Part shown: one piece after another, positions 45,385-54,589 of the stretch
How the letters are laid out: each line of letters begins with the position of its first letter
How positions within the stretch are numbered: the first letter of the stretch is position 1
DNA from: Granulosicoccus sp965214025
GTDB lineage: Bacteria; Pseudomonadota; Gammaproteobacteria; Granulosicoccales; Granulosicoccaceae
Length of the DNA stretch: 64,000 bases
Direction: 5' to 3'
Assembly: GCA_965214025.1 (NCBI GenBank)
Contig: CBDCAW010000023.1
Coordinates: 80,661 to 144,660 of the forward strand
Translations under genes and position numbers: made by a program
Notes under the pieces: generated by a model
What the model was told of the DNA's origin: nothing
Seen by the model: the letters and a program-made list of their open reading frames with translations, nothing else
Databases searched by the model: none

Positions 45385-48240
45385 ATGGTAAACAATCATC
45401 TTTCGTACGCCGGCCAGGTGCTGGTGCGGCGCCGTTCGGCACCGGGTAGCGGGCTCACCGGACTGGTACTGGCTATCCTGCTGTGGTTCGTGCAGCCGGC
45501 GCTTGCGCAGGAAGATCCCTGGGCCGATGTCGTCTCCGACGCGGCGCAGTCGGTCGTCTCCCTCAAGCTGGCACAGTTGCGGAATTTCGATGATTCGGAA
45601 CAGGGCGGTAGCAGTGCTACGGGTTTCGTGGTGGATGCCGAACGTGGCATCGTGTTGACCAACCGCCATGTGGTCGGTTCGGGCCCGATCCGCCTGTCGG
45701 CGACCTTCCAGAATCAGGAGCGGGTAGATGCGGTTCCGCTGTATCGAGACCCGATCCACGACTTCGCCTTCCTGCGCTACGACCCGGCAGATCTGAAATA
45801 TGCCAAGCCACGATCACTGTCACTGCGCCCCGACAAGGTGAAAACCGGCATGAACGTGCGCGTGATCGGTAGCGATGGGGGCGAACAGCTGTCGATACTC
45901 ACCGGCACCATCGCCAGGCTCGATCGCGAGGTGCCATCGTACGGCCGATACGGCTACAACGACTTCAACACATTCTACCTGCAGGCGGCCTCATCGACCT
46001 CGGGCGGCAGCTCGGGTTCGCCGGTGATCGATTTTGCCGGTGACGTCGTTGCGCTCAATGCCGCGGCCAACACTCGCACCGCCAGCAGCTTCTTCCTGCC
46101 GCTGTGGCGTATCCAGCATGCACTGGCCTTGTTGCAGGCGGACAAGCCGGTTGAGCGCGGCGGCGTGCAGACACTGTTCCAGCACCTACCGTTTCGCGAG
46201 CTGGTCCGCCTGGGGTTGGACCCGGTCACCGAGAAACGCGTGCGATCGCAAGACGAGGCCAACAACGGCATGCTCGTGGTATCGCAGGTGATCAAGGGCG
46301 GTGCGGCGGACGGTCAACTGGAGGAGGGTGACATCCTCATCGCCATCGGTGGCGACATCATCACCGACTTCATCGAACTCGAATCCTTGCTGGATGCCCG
46401 CATCGGCGAGTCGTTGTCGTTCTCGATCGTGCGCCAGGGTGAACTGGTCGATCGCACGATCACGATTGGCGACCTCGGCGCGATCATGCCGGACCGGTTC
46501 GTCGAGCTTGGCGACGCGGTGCTGCAGGACATGTCGATTCAGCATGCGCGCGCGATGAATCGCCCGCGCGAAGGTGTCGTACTCGCGAGCTCGGGGTATT
46601 TCTTCGAGCGTGCCGGCATACCTCAGGGCTCGGTGATCGTCGACGTTGCAGGCAATCCGGTGACCGGCGTCGACGCACTGCTGGAGGCGATACGGGGTAC
46701 GGCTGTCGACCGGCGGATCGTGATGCGCTACATCGTGCCGGGGCGAGAATTCGTGGTGCAGAGCGCGCAGGTCGATATCGACAACCGCTGGTTCGACTAT
46801 CGCTACTGCCTACGGGTAGACGATGCACGCTTCTGGAATTGCAAGCCCGTGGAGCTCGGCCGGCAACCGGCGGATCCGGCGGTGCGCAGCGTGATGGTGC
46901 CGCCCTACAACGATGCCTTGCTCGACCGGGTCGGGCCTGCCATGGCGAAGGTCGAATTCGATATCCCGTACGCTACCGACAACGTCTATGCGCGGCACTT
47001 CGGCGGTGTCGGGCTTGTAGTCGACAAGGAACGCGGTCTGGTGGCGGTGGATAGGAACACAGTACCTATCGGCCTGGGCGATGCGCAGATAACCCTGTTC
47101 GACTCGCTCGAAGTGGACGCCTCCGTGGTGTTCCTGCACCCGAGGAACAACGTGGCACTGTTGCAGTACGACACTGCGCTGCTGCAGGGTGTCGAGTTCG
47201 AGGCGCTGGATCTTGCCGACGACACCGTCGCTCTGCCCGAAGCACTGACGATGATCGGCTATCGGGCCGACGGTACCTTTCGGCCGCATCCGGTGAACGA
47301 TCTGAGTCAGGTCACCGTGAACTTCGATACCCCGCGCATGGCGCGTTTCCAGCAGGCACCTATCGACCTGTTCGCGATCGGCACAATGCCGCCGTCCCTG
47401 GGTGGGCCGCTGGTCGATGAGCTGGGCGTGGTGCACGCGGTGTACATGAGTTTCGCCTACGAGAAGGATCGCAAGATCGTACAGCGAGACTTCGCGATGC
47501 CGGCGGCCGTGGTGGCCGAGGCGCTGCGCATGTACCGCGAGGGCAAGCCTTTCCATTCGCTCGATGTGCGGCTCGACTACGCATCACTGGCACAGGCGCG
47601 GGAGCTGGGCTTGCCGGATAGCTGGCTTGCGCGCTATGCGAAGCTCGCCGCCGATCAGCGTCGGGCTCTGATCATCGAGCAAGTGGTCCCTGAAACCGAT
47701 GCCGCCGTACAACTGGTTACCGGTGATCTGCTGCTGGCAGTGGACGGCAAACTGGTGGCGAATCTGTTCGAGGTCGAACGCCAATCACAGCATGCGCGTG
47801 TGGTGTTGACCGTGCTGCGGGACCGGGAGGTCCGGGATATCACGCTTGCACCTTCGGTACTGGACGGGCTCGGCACGCAACGTCTGGTCAGTTGGGCTGG
47901 TGCTTCGTTTCAGGCTCCACACAGCGAAATCGGGTATTACGATGGTGTCGATTTTCCCGGTGTATACATCGCTGATACCGCGAACGGTTCGCCGTCGATC
48001 TGGGATGGACTCTACCGTAATCGTTTCGTCACCGAGGTGGATGGCGTGCCGATCGATTCACTGGACGATTTCCTGGGTCAGGTGGTCGCACGCAAGCAAG
48101 ACCAGATCACCCGGCTCACCGTCGTGTCGATGAGCGGGTTCCGGCAAGTGGTCACAGTGGAGCCCGAGTACAATTTCTGGCCGACTTTCGAGGTCGTGCG
48201 TGGTGATGCAGGGTGGGAGCGTATCGATTATCTGCAGTGA
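45385..48240 (+). CDS. Tandem protease-fold PDZ protein, periplasmic, DegP/Nma111-like
   Basis: This 951-residue protein has a signal peptide (ending near PALAQ). The first trypsin-fold domain has the triad His95 (NRHVV), Asp126 (HDFAFLRY) and Ser210 (GSSGSPV). Two PDZ domains follow. A second trypsin-fold domain (about 530-740) lacks the catalytic His (VDRNTV in place of NRHVV) and has no clear serine motif. Two more PDZ domains follow. This architecture recalls fungal Nma111, a double HtrA. It probably degrades or holds misfolded envelope proteins. The ATG at 45385 is preferred over a GTG 18 codons upstream, though the ribosome site is weak. Confidence 0.85.
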   Translation: MVNNHLSYAGQVLVRRRSAPGSGLTGLVLAILLWFVQPALAQEDPWADVVSDAAQSVVSLKLAQLRNFDDSEQGGSSATGFVVDAERGIVLTNRHVVGSGPIRLSATFQNQERVDAVPLYRDPIHDFAFLRYDPADLKYAKPRSLSLRPDKVKTGMNVRVIGSDGGEQLSILTGTIARLDREVPSYGRYGYNDFNTFYLQAASSTSGGSSGSPVIDFAGDVVALNAAANTRTASSFFLPLWRIQHALALLQADKPVERGGVQTLFQHLPFRELVRLGLDPVTEKRVRSQDEANNGMLVVSQVIKGGAADGQLEEGDILIAIGGDIITDFIELESLLDARIGESLSFSIVRQGELVDRTITIGDLGAIMPDRFVELGDAVLQDMSIQHARAMNRPREGVVLASSGYFFERAGIPQGSVIVDVAGNPVTGVDALLEAIRGTAVDRRIVMRYIVPGREFVVQSAQVDIDNRWFDYRYCLRVDDARFWNCKPVELGRQPADPAVRSVMVPPYNDALLDRVGPAMAKVEFDIPYATDNVYARHFGGVGLVVDKERGLVAVDRNTVPIGLGDAQITLFDSLEVDASVVFLHPRNNVALLQYDTALLQGVEFEALDLADDTVALPEALTMIGYRADGTFRPHPVNDLSQVTVNFDTPRMARFQQAPIDLFAIGTMPPSLGGPLVDELGVVHAVYMSFAYEKDRKIVQRDFAMPAAVVAEALRMYREGKPFHSLDVRLDYASLAQARELGLPDSWLARYAKLAADQRRALIIEQVVPETDAAVQLVTGDLLLAVDGKLVANLFEVERQSQHARVVLTVLRDREVRDITLAPSVLDGLGTQRLVSWAGASFQAPHSEIGYYDGVDFPGVYIADTANGSPSIWDGLYRNRFVTEVDGVPIDSLDDFLGQVVARKQDQITRLTVVSMSGFRQVVTVEPEYNFWPTFEVVRGDAGWERIDYLQ

Positions 48241-48370
48241 AGGGCAGCAGTGAAGGCCAGCCGCTTTCGATGCCGCTCCAAGATGCCGGGCACGATGCCC
48301 GCCCGTCGAATGCGGTAAAGCTCCAATCGCTACGAGCACTGCTCGGCGGATAATCCGAAGGAGATGCGAA

Positions 48371-49627
48371 TTGAACGATTCAGTGCCTGAATTCGATGTC
48401 GTCGTTGCCGGTGGCGGCATGGTCGGTGGCCTGCTGGCAGCGGCTCTGGCCAACACGGAATTGCGGGTATGCGTGCTCGAACCTTCACGCCCGACGGCTT
48501 TCGAGCCGGGTGATGAGCCTGACTACGACATGCGCGTGTCGGCTCTCAGTGTAGCCAGCGAGCGTATGCTTGATCGCGTCGGTGCATGGCCTGCCATTGT
48601 TGCACGCCGCGCCTGCCCGTTCAGGGACATGGCGGTATGGGACGGCGAAGAAGACGGTCGTACGCATTTCCGGGCTACCGATATCGGGGCTCAGGCCCTG
48701 GGCCACATCGTCGAGAACCGGGTAATTCAGCTGGCGCTGCTCGAGGTGCTCGACGCGGCCGATAATGTGCTGGTCAAGTGCCCGGCCAGCCTGGAGGGGT
48801 ACGAACAGATTCCGAATGGCATCCGCATATCCCTGGCACCACCGAGTGACGGGTCTGTGGCCGGCGAGAGCATGCCCGGTGAGACGATGACCACCCGGTT
48901 GCTGGTCGGTGCCGATGGTGCTCGTTCGCAGGTGCGAAGGTCCGCCGGCATCGGCATGCCATCGATTGCGTACCCGCAGCACGCGCTGGTCGCGTCGATT
49001 CGTACCTGCCTGCCACAGCAGTCCGTGACCTGGCAGCGCTTCATGCCTACCGGGCCCCAGGCGTTCCTGCCATTGTGCGGCGCGCGTGCCTCCATGGTCT
49101 GGTACCACTCGGCAGACGAGGTGGGCCGGTTGCGCGCTCTGGATGACAACGCCTTCGCAATGGCCATGGAGAATGCCTTTCCGGTCGAGCTCGGTGGTGT
49201 GGAAGCGGTGGTCGCCCGGGCGAGTTTTCCGATTTCCAAAGCTCATGCGGAAACCTACATAGCAGATCGAGTTGCCCTGATCGGGGATGCTGCGCATGTG
49301 GTTCATCCGCTGGCAGGGCAGGGGGTCAATCTTGGTATGATGGATGCCGGAGTACTGGCCGATGTGTTGCTCACCGCGCATCATCGGGGGCGGGACATCG
49401 GCTCTGCCAAGTCGCTGCGTGAGTATGAGCGCTGGCGTCGGGGTGAGAATGCGATGATGATTCAGGTGCTCGATGGCTTTCATCATGCGTTCGTTCCGCG
49501 ACCATCACCGCTTCGGCTGGCGCGTAGCCTGGCCATGAACATGGCCAACACGGTCACGCCGATCAAGCACACGCTCATGCGCCAGGCCATGGGTCTGGGA
49601 GGGCGCCTGCCTGAACTGGCAAGATAG
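48371..49627 (+). CDS. UbiH/UbiF family FAD-dependent hydroxylase
   Basis: This 418-residue monooxygenase is expected to hydroxylate the benzoquinone ring in ubiquinone synthesis. The FAD-binding GGGMVGG, the DG-motif region (LVGADGARSQVR) and GDAAHVVHPLAGQGVNLGMMD are clear. It starts at TTG with AAGGAG 7 bases upstream. Its precise ring position (UbiH, UbiF or UbiM) cannot be told from the sequence. It stands alone, with a reverse GNAT gene downstream. Confidence 0.9.
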   Translation: MNDSVPEFDVVVAGGGMVGGLLAAALANTELRVCVLEPSRPTAFEPGDEPDYDMRVSALSVASERMLDRVGAWPAIVARRACPFRDMAVWDGEEDGRTHFRATDIGAQALGHIVENRVIQLALLEVLDAADNVLVKCPASLEGYEQIPNGIRISLAPPSDGSVAGESMPGETMTTRLLVGADGARSQVRRSAGIGMPSIAYPQHALVASIRTCLPQQSVTWQRFMPTGPQAFLPLCGARASMVWYHSADEVGRLRALDDNAFAMAMENAFPVELGGVEAVVARASFPISKAHAETYIADRVALIGDAAHVVHPLAGQGVNLGMMDAGVLADVLLTAHHRGRDIGSAKSLREYERWRRGENAMMIQVLDGFHHAFVPRPSPLRLARSLAMNMANTVTPIKHTLMRQAMGLGGRLPELAR

Positions 49628-49709
49628 CCTGTACTGTCTTCCGGCCCCGTGATGCCCCGAACCCGGTGGCATCAGTTGCAACAACTGCACTCTGCGGCAG
49701 AACTGCCGC

Positions 49710-50129
49710 TCAATTGTCGGCGATCAGTCGCTTCCCCATGCTGACGGCCGCATCGGTTTCGAACCCCAGATGGCGATAGAATTCGATGACATCGGTATTA
49801 TTATCACGGATCTGCAGGCTCAACTTGGGGCATCCTATTCCCAGTAACCTGGTTTCGAGAGATTCGACCAGGGCCCGAGCGTAGCCATGGCCGCGGTACG
49901 AGGGTGCGACGGCCAGGTAGTTCATCCAGCCACGATGACCTTCATAGCCGCCCATCAGGCTGGCAACCAGCCTGCCGTCGATGAGCCCGATCAAGAACAG
50001 TTCACGACCGGTGGCAAGCTTGCGATCGATGTCTTTCCGTGGATCGTTCCAAGGGCGGATCAGTTGACATTCCTGCCATAATTGTATTGTCGAAGCTCTG
50101 TACTCATCGGTGAACGGCAGAATATCCAT
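49710..50129 (-). CDS. GNAT family acetyltransferase, YpeA-like
   Basis: This 139-residue protein is a single GNAT domain. The acetyl-CoA-binding segment is VAPSYRGHGYARALVESLE, and EFYRHLGFETD ends the fold. It matches YpeA-like acetyltransferases in length and wording. Translation starts at MDILPFTDEYR; the longer frame upstream adds a segment with no similarity. The substrate is unknown. Confidence 0.87.
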   Translation of the reverse strand: MDILPFTDEYRASTIQLWQECQLIRPWNDPRKDIDRKLATGRELFLIGLIDGRLVASLMGGYEGHRGWMNYLAVAPSYRGHGYARALVESLETRLLGIGCPKLSLQIRDNNTDVIEFYRHLGFETDAAVSMGKRLIADN

Positions 50130-50468
50130 TGGTTGATTGTTGTATTTCTGTATCTTTGAAAAATAGTGAATCTTGCACGAGACAGTGTTTCGAGCGGCCG
50201 GCAACCGAAGGCGGATGTACAGTTGCCGACGCTGACATGCTCGCTGCCACTGTCAGCATGATGGGGGCTGAATCCGACGGTGGCCAAAGGTGTCGAGCGA
50301 TCGGAGATGCCCAAGCTATACTCTGTTCAATTCGGTAGCACACCTGTAGTCTTGATGCTTGCTCGGTTGGGCACATCGCGAATTTTTTCCAACAAACGTT
50401 AAATGTATCTTGCGCTGGAGCGTTTTGGTACCACAATCTCGGTTCGTAGAAATTTCTCTGGAGAGTCC
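50130..50468. other. Divergent intergenic region
   Basis: These 339 bases lie between the GNAT gene (minus) and the small lipoprotein gene (plus). No supported gene was seen. A 7-bp hairpin, GCTGACA (50231-50237) with TGTCAGC (50251-50257), is present. The stretch before 50400 is A/T-rich and probably holds the lipoprotein promoter, but no clear -35/-10 pair was found. Confidence 0.6.
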
Positions 50469-50744
50469 ATGAAGTTGTCAAATAGTGCATGTGCAGTACT
50501 CCTCGCCGGTGTCGTTGCGCTGGGTGGTTGCGCGGCTACCGGCGCACCGACTGTCGATGTCGATCTGCAGCAGCAGGTGGCCGATGGCCTCGTCGGCAAT
50601 GGCCAGGTACTGGTAAGCGTGATCGATGACGTTGCAACACTGACCGGTGAAGTCAGCGAAGGTGCCGACAAGGACCGCGCGGAAGTAATCGTCATGGACT
50701 CGGGCCTGGTATCGGAAGTGGTCAACCTCGTTACCGTCAAGTAG
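50469..50744 (+). CDS. Small BON-like lipoprotein
   Basis: This 91-residue protein starts at MKLSNSACAVLLAGV with GGAGAG 5 bases before the ATG. The lipobox ALGGC gives a lipidated Cys near residue 21, so it is an outer- or inner-membrane lipoprotein. The remaining 65 residues resemble one BON-type unit (QQQVADGLVGNGQVLVSVID, then ATLTGEV and VVNLVTV). BON domains bind phospholipid surfaces, for example in OsmY and DolP. A strong terminator follows. Confidence 0.75.
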   Translation: MKLSNSACAVLLAGVVALGGCAATGAPTVDVDLQQQVADGLVGNGQVLVSVIDDVATLTGEVSEGADKDRAEVIVMDSGLVSEVVNLVTVK

Positions 50745-50760
50745 TTAGTTATCGCGTCGA

Positions 50761-50799
50761 CAACCGCTCATGCTCGCCGGATGAGCGGTTGCTTCTTTC
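50761..50799 (+). terminator. Rho-independent terminator after the BON-like lipoprotein
   Basis: An 11-bp perfect stem, CAACCGCTCAT with ATGAGCGGTTG, has a 9-base loop. It is followed by CTTCTTTC, a T-rich tail. It lies 16 bases after the stop. Confidence 0.8.
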
Positions 50800-50940
50800 G
50801 AATGCCAAGCGATCCGAATGGTTGTCGGTTTGAAAGGCTACCAATTCGATACCATACAATTATCACTTGTTAGTTTTCAGATCTTCCAGCTTGATGTTAT
50901 CCGTCTCAAATGGGATCAATTCGGGCTTCCCAGTCAGCCG

Positions 50941-51483
50941 ATGACCGACAGCCCCGAGGAAGTTTGTGCGCAACTCAAGACGCGAATGCTCAGTCTTCAG
51001 CTTGCCACACTCGGCCTGCAAGATCCGATGGTCGACCAGCTTTCGAATGGAGGTGCGCAGCCGGGGTTCTGCGAATCGGCCATCGAACCGCATGTGAGCT
51101 ACACGCCATTCGTCGAACACGAAGGCACGTTTCTCATCTTCGTCAGCCAGTTGTCCTTGCATACCCGGGATCTGCTGCGAAATCCCCATGCGGGTATCAT
51201 GCTGATCGACGATGAACAGGGTACCAGCCAGATCTTTGCCCGTACCCGTCTGACGTATCAGTGCCTGGCACATCGCGTGGATGATGCCAGCGGCGGACGG
51301 GAGCGCCTACTCGATATCTATGAAGCGCGGCACGGCAAGATGGTCAAGTTGTTGCGAGGTTTGCCGGATTTCGTTTTATTCAGGCTTAAGCCTGTGAGTG
51401 GCATGTTCGTCATGGGGTTCGGCAGGGCGTACAAGCTGATCGGCCCTGCGCTCGATACCTTCGATCATGCCCGAACAGGTTGA
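50941..51483 (+). CDS. HugZ-like pyridoxamine 5'-phosphate oxidase-fold protein
   Basis: This 180-residue protein has a split-barrel flavin-binding fold. It begins near MTDSPEEVCAQ; the frame is open for 41 more codons without similarity. The HugZ/PNPOx-like segments are SAIEPHVSYTPFVEHEGTFLIFVSQLSLHTRDLLRNPHAGIMLID and the C-terminal LFRLKPVSGMFVMGFGRAYKL. Members include heme-utilisation proteins, but the family is functionally mixed. The stop lies 9 bases before the end of the converging GDPD gene. Confidence 0.82.
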   Translation: MTDSPEEVCAQLKTRMLSLQLATLGLQDPMVDQLSNGGAQPGFCESAIEPHVSYTPFVEHEGTFLIFVSQLSLHTRDLLRNPHAGIMLIDDEQGTSQIFARTRLTYQCLAHRVDDASGGRERLLDIYEARHGKMVKLLRGLPDFVLFRLKPVSGMFVMGFGRAYKLIGPALDTFDHARTG

Positions 51484-51492
51484 GCGTTCGCT

Positions 51493-52302
51493 TCACCTGT
51501 TCGCCTGAACAGCTTGTTGAAACACTACCGATACGAGGTCGGCCCTGTCGGTGACGATGCCATCCACACCGCGTTGCAGCAACTTGCTGACGGCTGCGGG
51601 CGAATCGATCGTCCAGTAGATCACGCTCAACCCGCTTTCCTGTGCGTAGCGTATGAACCGTTCGCCATCCAGTGGTATGCCGTTCCACCGGCGGGGAATC
51701 TGCAGACAGTGAAACGGCAGGGAGCCGCGTAAAGGCACTGCACGCCGTGCCAGGGCGGAGAAATAGAGCCGAGCCACCTCCTTCATCCCCGCTGCCGTGG
51801 ATATGCCCGGTGCGCATGCTCGAAACGTGTCGATAGCAGTCTGGTGAAAGCTACCCACGTTGATCCACGACACGTCTGAGGCACTGGAAACGTGCCGGGA
51901 AAGGACGCGCGCCACAGCCACCACGGCTGCGCGGTCGTTGTCCTTGATGTCGATGTTGATGCCGAGATGGCCGAACCGTGCAAACAGTTCGTCGAGCGTC
52001 AGCAATCGCACGCCTCGGCCGCGCCACGGAAATTGCCCGGCCCGTTGAAATCGATACGCTGCATCCAGCGTTCGCAATTCCGACAGTGTGCGGTCGCGTA
52101 CTCTGCCGGTGCCATCGGTGGTGCGTTCCAGGGTCGCGTCGTGCATCACGATGACCTCGCCGTCGGCGGAAAGCCTGACATCGGTTTCCAACACATCAGC
52201 CTGGTGGCGTTCAGCGAACTCGAAGGCTGGCAACGTATTTTCCGGTGCCATCAGGCGCGTACCGCGATGTGCAAACAACAGGGGACTGGAGATCTCAAAC
52301 AT
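51493..52302 (-). CDS. Glycerophosphodiester phosphodiesterase
   Basis: This 269-residue enzyme hydrolyses glycerophosphodiesters to glycerol 3-phosphate and an alcohol. The active-site opening is AHRGTRLMAPENT, with ETDVRLSADGEVIVMHD supplying the metal-binding Glu/Asp and the second histidine. No signal peptide is present, so it resembles the cytosolic UgpQ type. The ribosome site is weak, but the start agrees with the family opening. Confidence 0.92.
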   Translation of the reverse strand: MFEISSPLLFAHRGTRLMAPENTLPAFEFAERHQADVLETDVRLSADGEVIVMHDATLERTTDGTGRVRDRTLSELRTLDAAYRFQRAGQFPWRGRGVRLLTLDELFARFGHLGINIDIKDNDRAAVVAVARVLSRHVSSASDVSWINVGSFHQTAIDTFRACAPGISTAAGMKEVARLYFSALARRAVPLRGSLPFHCLQIPRRWNGIPLDGERFIRYAQESGLSVIYWTIDSPAAVSKLLQRGVDGIVTDRADLVSVVFQQAVQANR

Positions 52303-52374
52303 CGCAGGTCAACGCGGGTGGTTCCTACACATGATGATGACTGAATCCGTCACCGTTACCGATGAGGACCGCCG

Positions 52375-53430
52375 GTGAACAGCAGGCTAGCGGTGATCGA
52401 GCTTTTGCGCAGGGGAATCGATGAAACCGAGGTGGTAGGCCTATCGTACAGGGTAGCTATGAGCGAGACGCGAACTACAGAAACCGGGCGGCTGTTGCTG
52501 TTGAGCCTGCCGATAGCATTTGTCGCCGGTCTGCTGGTCATGGGCACCACGTTATGGCTGTTGGCCGCCAACGGCCTGTTGGTCGCCGACGGTGCGAACG
52601 ACGCCATGTCGGAAGAGTCGGGTACTACTGCTGATGCCGCGCTGGCGGTACTTCCAATCGGTGCGCAGAACGAGCTCGACTACTTGAATGAGGAAATTGA
52701 AGCCGGTCGGGAACGCATGCGTCTGTTGGAGCTCAGAATTGGCGAGCTGGCGCAGCTGGCAGGCCAGGAGCCGGCAAGCTCGAACAGTGAGGCCCTGGTT
52801 GATTCTGGCGTCCTACCCGGGCGATTCGGTGAGCAAGGTGGTGATGGGACGGCAGCGAACGGAACGCCCGGCGGCGGCACCGTGGAAGGTGCCGGTGCAA
52901 CAGGCGATGCCGGGGCAGGTGGCGGTCCTGTCAGGCGGGATTACGATCGGCTGGTGGCAGTAGGTGTCGATACACAGACGGCCGGGTCGATCCAGAGCCG
53001 GATAGACGAGCAGGAGTTGGCGAGGCTTGAGTTGATCGACCAGGCGAGTCGGGAAGGCTGGCGAGATTCGGACGAGTTCGAACAACGACTGGAGGAGCTC
53101 GATGAGGCGGGTGTGGACTTGCGTGATGAGCTGGGTGATGACGACTACGACCGTTATCTCTTCGAGGCCGGCCGCAGTAACCGCGTGGGCGTCGGCTCCG
53201 TGATCAGTGGGTCGGCGGCTGACCAGGCCGGGTTGCAGGCCGGCGATGAGGTGGTTGCCTACGCCGATGATCGGGTGTTCGCTTCGCGGGAGTTGCAGGG
53301 AGCCACGCGTTCGGGCGAGCGTGGTGAGCTGGTGCAGGTGGTCGTACGTCGCGACGGTAGCGAACTCGTGCTGAGCGTACCGCGCGGGCCATTGGGAATT
53401 ACTCTGCGACCGCAGCGTATCGAGCCCTGA
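52375..53430 (+). CDS. Membrane-anchored PDZ domain protein
   Basis: This 351-residue protein has an N-terminal membrane helix (LLLLSLPIAFVAGLLVMGTTLWLL). A Gly/Ala-rich linker, a helical segment and a C-terminal PDZ domain follow. The PDZ domain (GSVISGSAADQAGLQAGDEVVAY) lies in the final 90 residues. The GTG at 52375 has GAGGA 7 bases upstream. An ATG at 52459 with AGGG 5 bases upstream is equally plausible and would shorten it by 28 residues. The protein was not recognised as a named family; it may recruit client proteins in the periplasm. Confidence 0.7.
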   Translation: MNSRLAVIELLRRGIDETEVVGLSYRVAMSETRTTETGRLLLLSLPIAFVAGLLVMGTTLWLLAANGLLVADGANDAMSEESGTTADAALAVLPIGAQNELDYLNEEIEAGRERMRLLELRIGELAQLAGQEPASSNSEALVDSGVLPGRFGEQGGDGTAANGTPGGGTVEGAGATGDAGAGGGPVRRDYDRLVAVGVDTQTAGSIQSRIDEQELARLELIDQASREGWRDSDEFEQRLEELDEAGVDLRDELGDDDYDRYLFEAGRSNRVGVGSVISGSAADQAGLQAGDEVVAYADDRVFASRELQGATRSGERGELVQVVVRRDGSELVLSVPRGPLGITLRPQRIEP

Positions 53431-53435
53431 CGTAC

Positions 53436-54455
53436 TTACCCGGCTCGGCCTACGCTCAGTGTCATCGTTGCGCTCAACGTTTCACCGGGTTCCAGCACGA
53501 CTACGCCTGCGTCAATGCCCTGCGCCTGCAGGTTGACACCATCGTTGGCATTACTCACCGGTTCCACGGCAAAATGCGGCATGGCCGGATTGAACAACAC
53601 AAGGTGATCGCAGATCTCGGAGGCCATCATTGTCAGTGCAAGCCCGGCACCTGGCCACGCGATTTCACAGGCACCTTCCAACCCTGCCAGGCACACGTCG
53701 ATACGTTGATTCGCATCCAGGGCACGTGCCTTGCGGAAGTCCAGTGAAGCAGGCAACGGTTCGGCGGCCCCGTCGGGCAGGCAGTCGCCGTCGTGGTCCG
53801 GGTAGAGCGTGCTGACGGGAAGCCGCAGGCGGGGGCCCGAGCCATCGATATCACGTACGAAATAGGGGTGCCAGCCCAGCCCCGCCGGCATGGGTGTTCT
53901 GCCGGTATTGGTCAGTGAGATTTCACTGCTCAAGATGGCACCATCGAGCGTATGACGCAGCCTTGCCTGCAAAGGCCAGGGCCAGTTCAATGCACCATCG
54001 ACCTCACTGTCGTATTCGCATGTCAGCTCACGGGCGTCGGTTTTCACCGCACGCCACGCACGCTTGCGCAGAGCGCCATGAATAGCGTGGCGATCGCCGT
54101 CGGCCAGGGTATGGATTTCATCGGCGAACGTGAACCGACCGTCTCTGATGCGGTTACTGTAAGGCAACATGTGAAAATTGGCTGCTGCCAGCGGAGTGCT
54201 CTCGTCCTGGCCCGCACGCGGTTGCCCGGGCGAGCGTCCGAATGCCTGTTCGGATCGTTGCCCGGGAGTTTGACCTGATGCCTGCTCGGAAGATTGCCCG
54301 ACGGAACCGTCCATGAAGGACGGAGCACGGCAGTCGGGTACCACAGCCAACCATCGACCGTCGTGATGCACTTCGGCCGCGGCCCATTGCACTCCCAGAC
54401 CGGGTTGCAGCCACAGGCGCCAACGATCGGATTCGAGCTGGTACAGGGTTGTCAT
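53436..54455 (-). CDS. Aldose 1-epimerase family protein with Gln-rich insert
   Basis: This 339-residue mutarotase-like protein has a beta-sandwich galactose mutarotase fold. Catalytic-type residues are seen in HGALRKRAW (His) and LGWHPYFV (His). The general base would be the Glu of FAVEPVSN. Residues about 50-84 (DNA 54204-54308) are a Gln/Ser/Gly-rich insert with two imperfect SEQAxGxxPGQ units not found in normal mutarotases. The stop lies 5 bases from the end of the PDZ gene on the other strand. Confidence 0.87.
   Translation of the reverse strand: MTTLYQLESDRWRLWLQPGLGVQWAAAEVHHDGRWLAVVPDCRAPSFMDGSVGQSSEQASGQTPGQRSEQAFGRSPGQPRAGQDESTPLAAANFHMLPYSNRIRDGRFTFADEIHTLADGDRHAIHGALRKRAWRAVKTDARELTCEYDSEVDGALNWPWPLQARLRHTLDGAILSSEISLTNTGRTPMPAGLGWHPYFVRDIDGSGPRLRLPVSTLYPDHDGDCLPDGAAEPLPASLDFRKARALDANQRIDVCLAGLEGACEIAWPGAGLALTMMASEICDHLVLFNPAMPHFAVEPVSNANDGVNLQAQGIDAGVVVLEPGETLSATMTLSVGRAG
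54204..54308 (-). repeat. Gln/Ser/Gly-rich repeat insert in the aldose epimerase gene
   Basis: The insert codes two imperfect 12-residue units (SEQASGQTPGQR and SEQAFGRSPGQP) with flanking Gln/Gly-rich sequence. It lies in a surface loop before HMLPYSNRI, so it would not break the fold. Confidence 0.6.
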
Positions 54456-54589
54456 GAAGCAACGATCCTCGATAAAGGCAGGGCAGGGCCGGGGTCGGGC
54501 CGGGAGTCTGACGAGAGCGTCCCAGGACCCACCGTCGGACTATTCCGCGTTACCCTAAGCGCCCATTTATTGATTCAGGAAGTGTTTGC

